Origin: Margaritispora aquatica | Taxonomy: Eukaryota > Ascomycota > Leotiomycetes > Helotiales > Discinellaceae | NCBI GenBank assembly: GCA_007644065.1 | Contig: VJWN01000026.1 | Span: 186,001 to 250,000 of the forward strand | DNA length: 64,000 nt | Reading direction: 5' to 3' | In this document: piece by piece, positions 23,955 to 32,994 of the stretch | How positions within the stretch are numbered: position 1 is the stretch's first letter | How the letters are laid out: each line of letters starts with the position of its first letter | Notes under the pieces: generated by a model | The model's database searches: none | The model's input: the letters and a program-made list of their open reading frames with translations, nothing else | What the model was told of the DNA's origin: nothing | Program-made: the position numbers and the translations under genes

Positions 23955-25553
23955 ATGCGTATTGCTGCCACCCTCATCTGGCTTTCGTATGTCACTCTCG
24001 CTTATGCCAGCCCATTATCTGCGAGCCAGGAAATCTCGTCCGCGACTCAACCACGAGCCAACACCTTCGACAACCCGGTGGTATATGAAGATTTCGCCGA
24101 CAACGATGTTTTTCTTGGTCCTAACAATACCTACTACTTCTCAGCGTCGAACATGCATTATTCTCCTGGAGCCCCAATCCTGAGGTCTTATGATCTTGTC
24201 AATTGGAAATTCATTGGTCATTCGGTACCCACGCTGAGTTGGTCATCTAAATATAACATGTCAAACAACCAAACAGCCTACGTCAAAGGCACATGGGCCT
24301 CGACGATGCGGTATCGGTCAAGCAACAAGCTGTGGTACTGGATTGGCTGCATTGAATTCACCAAAACCCATATCTATACTGCCCTAGAAGTCACAGGCCC
24401 ATGGACGCTGAGCTCCACCCTCAACAAATGCTACTACGACTGCGGACTTCTTATCGATGATGATGATCTGATGTATGTGGTGTACGGCAGCAAGAATACT
24501 AGCATTGCTCAATTGTCTTCAGATGGATTAAGCGAGGCCAAATCCCAGCAAGTATACGCAGCACCTTCAGGAGTCAGTCAAATGGAAGGCAATCGAATGT
24601 ACAAACGAAATGGCATTTACTATGTTCTTAGCGATCAACCAGGGCCTAGCATCACCTACATCTGGATGGCTACCAATCCATGGGGTCCATGGTCCTACAA
24701 AATACTTCAGGCAGGAATTGGCTCACCAATCTCCGGTGGCGGCACGCCCCATCAAGGAAGTCTTATTCAAACTCAGAATGGAGATTGGTATTTCATGTCA
24801 TTTACATGGTCCTATCCCGCTGGACGAATACCCGTTCTTGCTCCGATAACCTGGGGCTCTGACAACTTTCCAAATTTGACGACAGTTAGTGGCAGGTGGG
24901 GTGCGTCCTATCCAAATCCACTCCCCATACAATATGTTCCATCATGGACTGGTACCGACACTTTTCGAGGGCCCACACTCGGAGTGGCTTGGGAGTGGAA
25001 CCACAATCCGGATACTTCAAAGTATGCTGTTGCCAACGGACTTACACTTTCGACAGTCACCGTGACAACCGACCTATACAAAGCTCGCAACACACTGACG
25101 CACCGAGTCCACGGTCCCACGCCCAATGCAACTGTCGTGATTGACTTCAGTAACATGGCTGACGGTGACCGTTGTGGATTAGCCGCCTTCCGCGACAAGA
25201 GCGGATACATAGGTGTCGTCCGAAAAGGCACCACCTACAGTGTCGTTATGCGACACAACGTTACACAAAGCCAGTCAGACTGGAGCACCACAAGCATCGG
25301 ATACACTGAAACAAGCGACGTTGTCTCGAAGGGCAAGATCTGGCTGCGGGGTGTCATGGATGCCCGCCCAAGCGGCAACAAGCAGGTCATCTTTTCTTAT
25401 AGCATTGATGGTTCCAGCTTCAAAGCTCTTGGTACATCCTTCACAATGACTACCGACTGGCATTACTTTATGGGCTATCGCTGGGGCATTTTCAATTTTG
25501 CTACTGAGGCACTAGGCGGCTCAGTACTTATTTCCTCATTCACACAGTCCTGA
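23955..25553 (+). CDS. Secreted GH43 family glycoside hydrolase
   Basis: This is a single exon of 532 residues. Residues 1-18 form a signal peptide ending in AYA. The five-bladed propeller domain covers about residues 35-330. ADNDVFLGPNNTYYFSAS carries the likely catalytic-base Asp, CYYDCGLLIDDDD the likely pKa-tuning Asp, and VSQMEGNRMYKRNG the likely general-acid Glu, so the active site looks intact. Residues from about 340 form a second, beta-rich domain like the C-terminal sandwich of GH43 xylosidase/arabinofuranosidases, with several N-glycosylation sites. GH43 enzymes release arabinose or xylose from hemicellulose and pectin; the exact substrate cannot be set from sequence. It converges with the AA9 gene, which suggests a shared role in plant cell-wall breakdown. 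Confidence 0.92.
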   Translation: MRIAATLIWLSYVTLAYASPLSASQEISSATQPRANTFDNPVVYEDFADNDVFLGPNNTYYFSASNMHYSPGAPILRSYDLVNWKFIGHSVPTLSWSSKYNMSNNQTAYVKGTWASTMRYRSSNKLWYWIGCIEFTKTHIYTALEVTGPWTLSSTLNKCYYDCGLLIDDDDLMYVVYGSKNTSIAQLSSDGLSEAKSQQVYAAPSGVSQMEGNRMYKRNGIYYVLSDQPGPSITYIWMATNPWGPWSYKILQAGIGSPISGGGTPHQGSLIQTQNGDWYFMSFTWSYPAGRIPVLAPITWGSDNFPNLTTVSGRWGASYPNPLPIQYVPSWTGTDTFRGPTLGVAWEWNHNPDTSKYAVANGLTLSTVTVTTDLYKARNTLTHRVHGPTPNATVVIDFSNMADGDRCGLAAFRDKSGYIGVVRKGTTYSVVMRHNVTQSQSDWSTTSIGYTETSDVVSKGKIWLRGVMDARPSGNKQVIFSYSIDGSSFKALGTSFTMTTDWHYFMGYRWGIFNFATEALGGSVLISSFTQS

Positions 25554-25988
25554 TGTTGCAAGCGCGGCTTCACGGGGGCTTGAAGGAATCAACGATTTGG
25601 ATATTTGTTAAGCAGGGATTGGAGATGCTATTCACTGTGATAGTGAGTGTCGACACAAATCGCCCGAGAGTTGAAGGCAAAGAGTGTAAAGGATGCTAGT
25701 CTCTATGTCAATGCGTGTCTGTACTCTCAGCAAGCCTTCTTATGGTATACATAGAAAGAACAATATTGAATTGAGAATGAAGTAACTTGAGAGAGCTGCC
25801 TGGCTTTCTTGAATATAAATATCGGCCAAAAGTAGAATGCTGCGGCCAGCGAGAAAGCACCCTGCTGCGCCAAAGGCTCGCAATACCACATATCAACTGC
25901 GGATATTGATTTTCCACGGGTCACCCTTCTGGTGTCATCAAGTAAGACCTCCCACACCACCATCAAACTACCCACATTCAACATCCGC
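25554..25988. other. Convergent spacer between GH43 and AA9 genes
   Basis: This holds the 3' ends of the two secreted-enzyme genes, which run toward each other over 435 bp. No further gene or repeat was noticed. Confidence 0.5.
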
Positions 25989-27094
25989 TTATTCGAGGCA
26001 TTGGCTGTACCACCTGTTTGAGACGACACAGCGGCCTTGAGCACAATTCTTTGCTCCGGTCCATCCGATACCGCCGCATTGATCATAGAGAGCAGCTCCG
26101 GTTCCTAGGTTAGGTGTAGAAATAGTAGTAGTGCCGGCAGCACAAGCAGCAGTAAACTGCGGATTGAATGCGGCAGTCGTGGAAGTGCCAGCGGGACGAG
26201 TGGTAGTTTCGGTGGGGCGAGTGGTAGTAGACTGAAGGGTGCTTGAGCCAGAGCCGTTCCAGACCGCAGGACCAGGGAATGGGAAAGCCTTGTAACCACC
26301 GTAGATGCTAAAGTTTGCATATGCATCAGAATCCTTATATGTACCAGGGAACTTAACCAACGGGCCTGGAGTGCCACTGCCACCACCTGTGACCTTGACC
26401 TGCATACAGGCAGCGAAGTGCTCGGGTTGGTTGACGAAGGATTTGTGGATACCTGTCAGCGAGGGATTAGTGAACTGAGAGATCTTCTGGGGAAGGTTCC
26501 TTACCAATATGCTCGACACGGACGAGGTACTCGCCGTTTGGGGTATTAGTGGGGATCTTGGCGACGATATAGTTGCGGTCCCAGGTACACCACGCGTCGT
26601 TGGTGAAGTCACCGTCAGGGTTGCATACTCCCTCTTGGAAGATCTTGAACCAGTCACCAGATCCATCGTAGGCCGTGACATTATCGCTAGGGGCTCTAGA
26701 CATATACACCAGGCCAGGACCTGAAGCATCGAATTAGCTGTGAGCTCCCTAATCAAAGAAGACAACTCATCTCACCCGGGTGTTGCATGGTGGCCCCAAA
26801 CCCGACCCGGAAGCGAACATCAGAGCCCGCGGTCACACTGAGCACCTCAGTGTCTGCAGCACTGGAGAAGGCGCCTTGATTGCACCTAATATCAGGCCCG
26901 TCGACAAACGAGCCATCACGAATGTTCACCGGGTCATTGGAGGAGAACTTGATGGGATTGTACTTGGTTGCCCGAGTTGACGACCGCACATACTTGTAAG
27001 ACGGTTGGGCAACACCGTTGAGAATGTTGGTGTCGAAAAAGTAGTGTGCCGATGCCACTTGGGTAATAGCACAGAGGATAAAAGTAATCTTCAT
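25989..27094 (-). CDS. AA9 lytic polysaccharide monooxygenase with CBM1
   Basis: Minus-strand exons 27094-26776, 26720-26505 and 26452-25989 give 332 residues. A 16-residue signal peptide ends in VASA, so the mature protein begins with His, the copper-binding first residue of the histidine brace. The second brace histidine is in MQHPGPGLVY, which is rebuilt exactly by splicing intron 1. Further AA9 marks are [10 protein letters not shown] and [12 protein letters not shown] near the end of the domain. A Thr/Ser/Arg-rich linker (about residues 240-270) leads to a C-terminal CBM1 cellulose-binding module with the DQCGGIGW core and the aromatic YSQCL end. AA9 enzymes cut cellulose and some hemicelluloses by oxidation. 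All parts needed for activity are visible. Confidence 0.95.
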
Positions 27095-28165
27095 TGTGGA
27101 AGGGTCGTGGATTAGAAGAATATGCGAAGATAAAGAGAAATGTAAAGACCGGATATGTGCAAAAGCTCAAGTGTCAAGAGAACTGTAACGAGCGAAGAAA
27201 GAGGTAACGAGTGAAGAGAAATGTAAAGACTGAATATGTGCTAAAGCTCGAGATGATTGCTATAGAAAAGAATATGAGGTTTTGCGTGGAATAGATATGG
27301 TCTTCACGACCGCCATCGCCTGGCCTGTATCGACAGCCATCATCTCGTAAACCATGTACCACATTTAACTCAACAGGATGGCCCCCAGTGTGTTTGGGAA
27401 CGAGGGCGTAAAGATGTTCACCTATAGCCGCTGCTAGGGTTGATCCACAAAGGATTCCTAGGGTATCTTCTGGATTGCCGAAAAATCTTCTAAGAGCCCA
27501 CACATATAAGTGTGAATAAGATTCCTCTGTTAGCCGGTTCTCTATCGCCGTATAAGGCACAACTTTGAAGCATACTGGTTGGTACAAGCGAGATATTTCC
27601 GCTTATTAGCCAAGACCGTTTCAGCCTGTATTGGCCAATTATATAGAAGAACTGCATCGAGATTGCCGTGATATAATTCCGTTTATGCAGTCAAGGCCGT
27701 TTCAACTTGTGGAGTACCTCCGAAGGAACATGCGGAGGTCTGTAGGCTAATTATCTACCGACCCTACTTTATCGTCCATCACTCCATCGAACGTGCCCCT
27801 CAAGGTCAGGACATTGGCCAAGACCTAGACTAACCGTATTAAATCTAGTATTGTCTGAGTGTGACCTATCTCAGCTTGAAGACCAGTTTGGAAAGAGGGT
27901 ACCAGAATCGAAGTCCACGGTGGAAACGAAGTCTTGGTGATTTTTCCTTGAAGATATCCACATACCCGTCCCGATCCCGATCCCGATCCCGGATAACTCG
28001 TATGGATCCGGACCGAGCAACTCAACGTCGAGACGGCAGGATTTCGTCGATGCAAGCAAGACATGATTACGTAGATATTCCCTCCTTTGGTTGGTCGTGT
28101 CTTGAGGCTCCCAAGGAGTGTGAACTCGAGTCTTTGACAGTCGAGAATGAACCTGCAAGCTTGCA
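27095..28165. other. Divergent spacer between AA9 and kinase-like genes
   Basis: This carries both promoters. It contains a 40-bp imperfect direct duplication just upstream of the AA9 gene and a (GATCCC)-type short repeat at about 27966-27992. Frames on either strand have no recognisable domains. Confidence 0.5.
27132..27252. repeat. Direct duplication (two 40-bp copies, 35/40 identical)
   Basis: The copies lie at 27132-27171 and 27213-27252, offset by 81 bp, and both contain gagaaatgtaaagac. A smaller repeat, gtaacgag followed by ygaaga, is nested between them (about 27185-27198 and 27204-27217). The first copy begins 38 bp upstream of the AA9 start codon on the minus strand, so the duplication lies in its 5' UTR or promoter. 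Confidence 0.85.
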
Positions 28166-29161
28166 ATGGCTGATCTCCAGTCAAACCCTTCCGTGGATGC
28201 ATTCCTCCTTCGTTGCGGACTCCACCCCCAAGATCAACTCCACTGCAACGACTTTATCCGGCAGATCTATCCTGGCGAATGCATCTCACTCTCGCCATGT
28301 CAGGGCTTTTGCTCCATGACGGTCTTTGTGGGAAATGATATCGTGGTGCAATTTCGACCTCGCACATATTGCCTAGATCTTCAAGTTACCAAGGCTGCTC
28401 AAGATGTGTATGGAAGACTGGCGCCGAGGACGTCGTTCTTGGGCATCGTGCCTTGGTGTGGACTTCTGGCGTATTCCATGGAGAGGATACATGGCATATC
28501 TTACAAGGACTTCCAAAGCATCAGCCTTGCTATGCAAGACGTCATGGTACATCGTGCAAGACTGTGTAAGGACTTTGCTATGTTCATTGCAAAGTCATGG
28601 TCTAGCAGTAGCGCAAACTACCCCCCACTTGGCAGAATCGGGAGTAGTATAAGACCTCGTCTCGTCTTACTGCATAAAGAGCTTCCAGCTCGCTTCCGAC
28701 CTGTTGCACAGCATATACTTGATAATCTGGTTGAGATAGAGAAACTTCCTTGGGTGTTTACCCACGGCGACATTACGAGAGGAAATCTCATAGTAGACTC
28801 AGCGACAGGAAGTCTGGCTGGCTTCGTGGACTGGGCTGAAGCAGAGAGACTACCGTTTGGACTCTCTCTCTATGGCTTTGAGGAACTGCTTGGCCAAATG
28901 ACATCTGTTGGTTTCCAATATCATTCAGATGCTGAAGAGCTGAGATCATTATTTTGGACTGAATTGGCTGATTTAATTCCGCTCTTGCGTCAAGAGCAAT
29001 TTCTTAAAGCAGTCCAACTTGCAAGAGACCTTGGAGTTTTGTTATGGCATGGCATTGCCTTCGATGATGGGAGGATTGACCGAGTGGTACAAGAAGATCG
29101 TGATGTTGATGAGATCTTTAGATTGAATGCGTTCTTGAATGTCAATGACGCCGAGATTTAG
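28166..29161 (+). CDS. APH-like (protein-kinase fold) phosphotransferase
   Basis: This is a single exon of 331 residues. Near residue 200 the block FTHGDITRGNLIVD carries the catalytic Asp and the metal-binding Asn of the aminoglycoside phosphotransferase (APH)/choline-kinase fold. It is followed by a GFVDWAEAE block matching the second metal-binding Asp. The N-terminal lobe is short, with a weak FVGNDIVVQFRP strand where the ATP lysine would be expected; an Arg or Gln stands near that place, so activity is not certain. Fungal genomes carry many such proteins of unknown substrate, and drug resistance should not be assumed from the family name. No partner gene is evident nearby. Confidence 0.8.
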   Translation: MADLQSNPSVDAFLLRCGLHPQDQLHCNDFIRQIYPGECISLSPCQGFCSMTVFVGNDIVVQFRPRTYCLDLQVTKAAQDVYGRLAPRTSFLGIVPWCGLLAYSMERIHGISYKDFQSISLAMQDVMVHRARLCKDFAMFIAKSWSSSSANYPPLGRIGSSIRPRLVLLHKELPARFRPVAQHILDNLVEIEKLPWVFTHGDITRGNLIVDSATGSLAGFVDWAEAERLPFGLSLYGFEELLGQMTSVGFQYHSDAEELRSLFWTELADLIPLLRQEQFLKAVQLARDLGVLLWHGIAFDDGRIDRVVQEDRDVDEIFRLNAFLNVNDAEI

Positions 29162-29760
29162 AACGAGGTTTTCAAGGGCCAGGGGCTACTAACTTGTTAT
29201 GCTGTTCTTGTTCGACTTGTTCTTAGTGTCATTCACTTATGTAGCATTACCCTTTTCTTATGGGCTCTATTTGTTCAAACATTCGCACAACTCCCCCGCA
29301 ATCTCAATCAAACGCCCAAACACCTGTACAATCTAAGGTTTTTGAACATCCTGGCCTTTTAGGTTTGGAAGAATGCTATCTAGGCCTTTGCTAAACTTAC
29401 ATGCCAATACATATAACAAACTCATAGAATGATATTTCACACAATAGTTTACAACATGTTTACAGGATATACATTATCTCCTTTTATTATACTGCTCAAA
29501 ATCATGCTACTATGAGTGTGCATACATTTGTAATCGTGAACTCGAGAATTCTTATGTGCCAAAGTTCTGGCTCAACTTTAGAGTTGCCTAGCTTCGAGTG
29601 ATTCATGAGAGCCGTCTTCCCTAAAAACCATGAAAAATCCCTCAAGCCTATTCTACATGACTTCCCGGCACACAATATAGACTGTTGTTGCTTGAATGAT
29701 TCCACAAATGATGGTCAGATATAAGATATCCGCAAGTCTTAACACGAAAGCATTTCTAGT
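29162..29760. other. 3' spacer after the kinase-like gene
   Basis: AT-rich sequence without a supported gene, probably the 3' UTR and part of the upstream region of the next small frame. Confidence 0.45.
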
Positions 29761-30410
29761 ATGCTTAATTTCAGCTACATTCTACATACCATATATCTAT
29801 CATACTCCCACAAACCATTTACACGTGGGAAAACCCACTCGACACTCCAGAGGCATAAACCAGCCGTCTTAAAGTCCCAAAACCACAAAGCTCAGAGTGG
29901 GAAACCTAATGAGCTCCCTGCCAGCTTCAAAACTACAACCACAGAACCAACTCGACTAGATAGACCCAATTCCGAGACACCAACATTACCAAACAATGCA
30001 CCACCAACCCCTCCTCCTAGAACTCTCTCAGGATTCAAGATTTGCAGTATTTTCCAACGATGCACCGGCACTTCATCTGGCCCCAAAACTCTCGAAGACA
30101 TGTCCGTCCACGAAACACGCTACTGGATCAGCAGCCGTCTCGCGCACGAACAAACTACACCCCCGAAGAAATTAAGCGCATCGCCAACTGCTGGCCGCTA
30201 GATGGCTGGAGCTTAGTCTACAGAAATGAGTACGAAATTGAGCGGTGCCTCGAGGACTGTGGCTTTGAGGGAATTGGCGGGTTATTGGTCACACAGGTAG
30301 AGCTGGAGATGAGAGGTGAGCATCGGCTGAGGCGCGCTAGATCGGAGTGCGAATTGAACCACTTTCGGGACCCGTTTATGGAGTCTGGTGAGGATGTGGA
30401 GGTGGTGTAG
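29761..30410 (+). pseudogene. Possible small hypothetical gene split by a one-base frameshift
   Basis: Two overlapping plus-strand frames follow each other. The first (29761-30201) ends in a protein-like stretch, EDMSVHETRYWISSRLAHEQ. The second (30042-30410, stop at 30408-30410) contains NYTPEEIKRIANCWPLDGW and a charged C-terminus. Around 30150-30165 a single-base shift would join them into one continuous sequence of about 215 residues with a Pro/Thr-rich first half. No intron of plausible length fits at that point. I do not recognise a family. It may be a decayed or misread gene, or the joint may be chance; composition alone cannot settle it. Confidence 0.3.
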
Positions 30411-30641
30411 GATGATGGTGATTCGTATCTGAAGTAATGGTGACTAGGGCTTCAAGCTATAGATTTCAATGGCTACTAAGTGAGCGCAAGTGAATGGATT
30501 TTGGATTACAACCATATTTTGGCAAGATATAACAGTTTATCATACCTTGGCTTACTTCTCATCCTGTTAAAAATGACAAAACTCCTGTCATTCTACCTGC
30601 ATCATCCAACATCAATTATTCTCGTGTGTTTCAACAATACC

Positions 30642-32464
30642 TTAATCCACACCTTGCAACTCCGTACCAACCCTCTCCCCCTCCACAAATATAACCGGTG
30701 CCGTGTAGAACTTCCTCCCATGCAACAAATACAAGACCCAACTCAAGATAATAACACCGACCCACACCGCAGGTGCCCAATTGGCCGTATCAATCGTGAC
30801 GGGGAGACCTGCCGGAAAACACGAGAACACAATCACGAAGCCGGAATAGAAGAAGCCAAACGCATTGATGGGCGTTCCCCAGCGGCCCAGGGACCAGCGA
30901 GCCGGTGGGAGCGGCTCGCCAACGAGACGCTTGCGCAGCACACAACCGATAGAGATCATGTAGGTAGAAAGCAGGGCGAGGAGGGTCAGGGAGACAATGA
31001 TGTTGAAGGCGAGGGAGGAGCCGAGGTTGATGAGGCAGAGAATTCCAGCAACGACGGATGTGAGGTAGATGGAGTGGTCGGGGACGTTGCGTTTATGATT
31101 CATCTTTTGATGTTTAGTTTGCTTCGCATATAATTGAGTACTCTAACATACCTTTGAGATCCATTTTGAAAATGGAAAGCCCTTGTCACGCGAGAAAGCC
31201 CATACTTCTCTCGAAGTAGCTGCTAAGGCCGTAATGTCTCCCAAGCTGATGAGTAAGAAGAGAATAATCATCAAAACGAAAGCCAAAGCATCGGAACCAG
31301 TATTCTTGAACAAAATCAGATAAGGAGCATCTGACGCGACAACATCCTCCAAAGGACCAATGCAGAACAACATGGTAATGAGCATCACTATTCCCATGAA
31401 TACATTCATCAGATAACTCCACCACATAGCTCGAGGAACGTTGATAGAAGCATCCTCTACCTCCTCTGATATGTGAACGGCTGAATCAGATCCTACATGG
31501 TATTGTTAGCAATGTAAATGATTTAGGGGAGAAATGCATACCAATATTGCAGTACATGACTGTGACCTGGGCGACCAGCAAAGAAGTCCCAGTATTGCTC
31601 CAGCCTGCACTATTCACCACCTCCGTAAACACTTGCTTCGCAGAATTCTTCGGTGTCATGATAAGGATAGGTATGATGGTAACCAACAGGCCTCCCAAAT
31701 GGCCGATCAAAGACAGCGTCTCGATTCTTGGCAATGCGCGCGCTCCCCAGGTACTGAATACTATGGTAACAAGCAAGAAAGCAAGCATGAGGAGTGTGTA
31801 CTGCCAGCTAGTAAACAGGTAATCCGGCTTAGTAATGTCGATAATTGCTTCAATTAAAGTTGTCATGACAAAAACACTGCTTGCCACACTGGCCAGCCAG
31901 CCTAGAGTGGACATCCATCCCGCAGAATAACTCAGGAATCTCTGATACTGTGGAGGTGCAAATTCAGATACCCTATTGTCTGTCAGCCCCAAATCCCAAA
32001 TCTCGAAACCTCCTGCGCGACGAGTACTTACCAATGATATTGCCCACCGCTTGTAGGAGCCATACTTTCCATCTCAGCCAAGCTCGCAACAATCGTTGAG
32101 GAGCACAGTACCGTGCCAATGAACACCCACAATAAGCTTGTGAATCCACCATTGTTGAAGCCAGCACTTAGAGAAACGAGCACAAATTTTTATGTTGCCA
32201 TGTAAATTGAGATGAATCCCAATGTTGAAATCAGACCGAAATTTCTCTGAAAGGATCTGAGCAATAATCAAGTGAATTGGCACGAAGATTAAATCATACC
32301 TGAAACTCTTGCTTCTTTCCTAAACGCTGCATATCTGCAAGATCATTGGTAGTATCGCCATAAGCGATAGCTTCGCCATCGTGCAATACTCCGACCTCGG
32401 GATTCCCGGTCGTCTCATTGAGAGAAGACTCATACTTGCCCTTCTTCTCGAAAAGAGCAGCCAT
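30642..32464 (-). pseudogene. Amino-acid/choline-type permease interrupted by an in-frame stop
   Basis: Minus-strand exons 32464-32300, 32246-32032, 31972-31542, 31492-31152 and 31103-30642 would give 537 residues and about twelve membrane spans. The marks are those of the fungal APC-superfamily permeases related to choline/GABA carriers (Hnm1/Uga4 type): an EEVEDASINVPRAM block after span 6 and APTSGGQYHW after span 2. All introns and the frame are sound, but codon 74 is TAA (32190-32192), inside the first membrane span. The frame is the same on both sides, so the stop is not explained by splicing. Family members usually have Thr-Trp-Glu here; the observed Thr-stop-Lys would follow from G-to-A changes. 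Either the gene is dead or the base call is wrong. The substrate is unknown. Confidence 0.8.
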
Positions 32465-32994
32465 CTTTTGTAATAAAGAAATCAGAGCGCTCCAAACAAC
32501 ATTGAGGATCGTACTAGTGAGGAATAATTCATAAATCTGCACGTAGAATAAACAGTGGAAACATGAATTACAGTGAGATGAGAGCGAGTGTCTGGGATAT
32601 TTTGAATTGGGACTGATCGACTCTTATCTAAACCATCCACAGCGGGATAGCGCCAGTATTTGACACCAAAATTTGCCGTTCTGCATCTAGATATGCACGT
32701 CTAGTGGTACAATGTGCATTGGCAGTGCATGGCAGGCATTTTGGACGAGGTTCTGGTCGTTCACCTTTCCCCAATGGAGCAAAATTTAAGACGCCATGCA
32801 GGTATAGGCCCGTCGCTAATTCTGACTTCTGCCACAGCCGCAAGTTAATCTGAGATCTGCTGTGGATAGCATGTTTTTTGATTGGTCACTATACCCCGGC
32901 TTACAAGCCGATTGTGTGATATTACCAACTCCAAAAACCGGGGCAGCTGCATGTGGTCCTCGGTTAGAACCTTGGACGTGTTCGTTTACAAGCT
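32465..32994. other. Spacer between permease and APC4 genes
   Basis: Both neighbours are on the minus strand, so this holds the permease promoter and the APC4 3' end. Nothing else was seen. Confidence 0.5.

Noticed and set aside
28166..29161. APH-like gene as an antibiotic-resistance gene
   Set aside because: Fungi carry many APH-fold proteins of unknown substrate, and the expected ATP-binding lysine is not clear here.
30642..32464. Repeat-induced point mutation as the cause of the permease stop
   Set aside because: Only one of three needed changes fits the CpA context, and the rest of the gene shows no excess of such changes.
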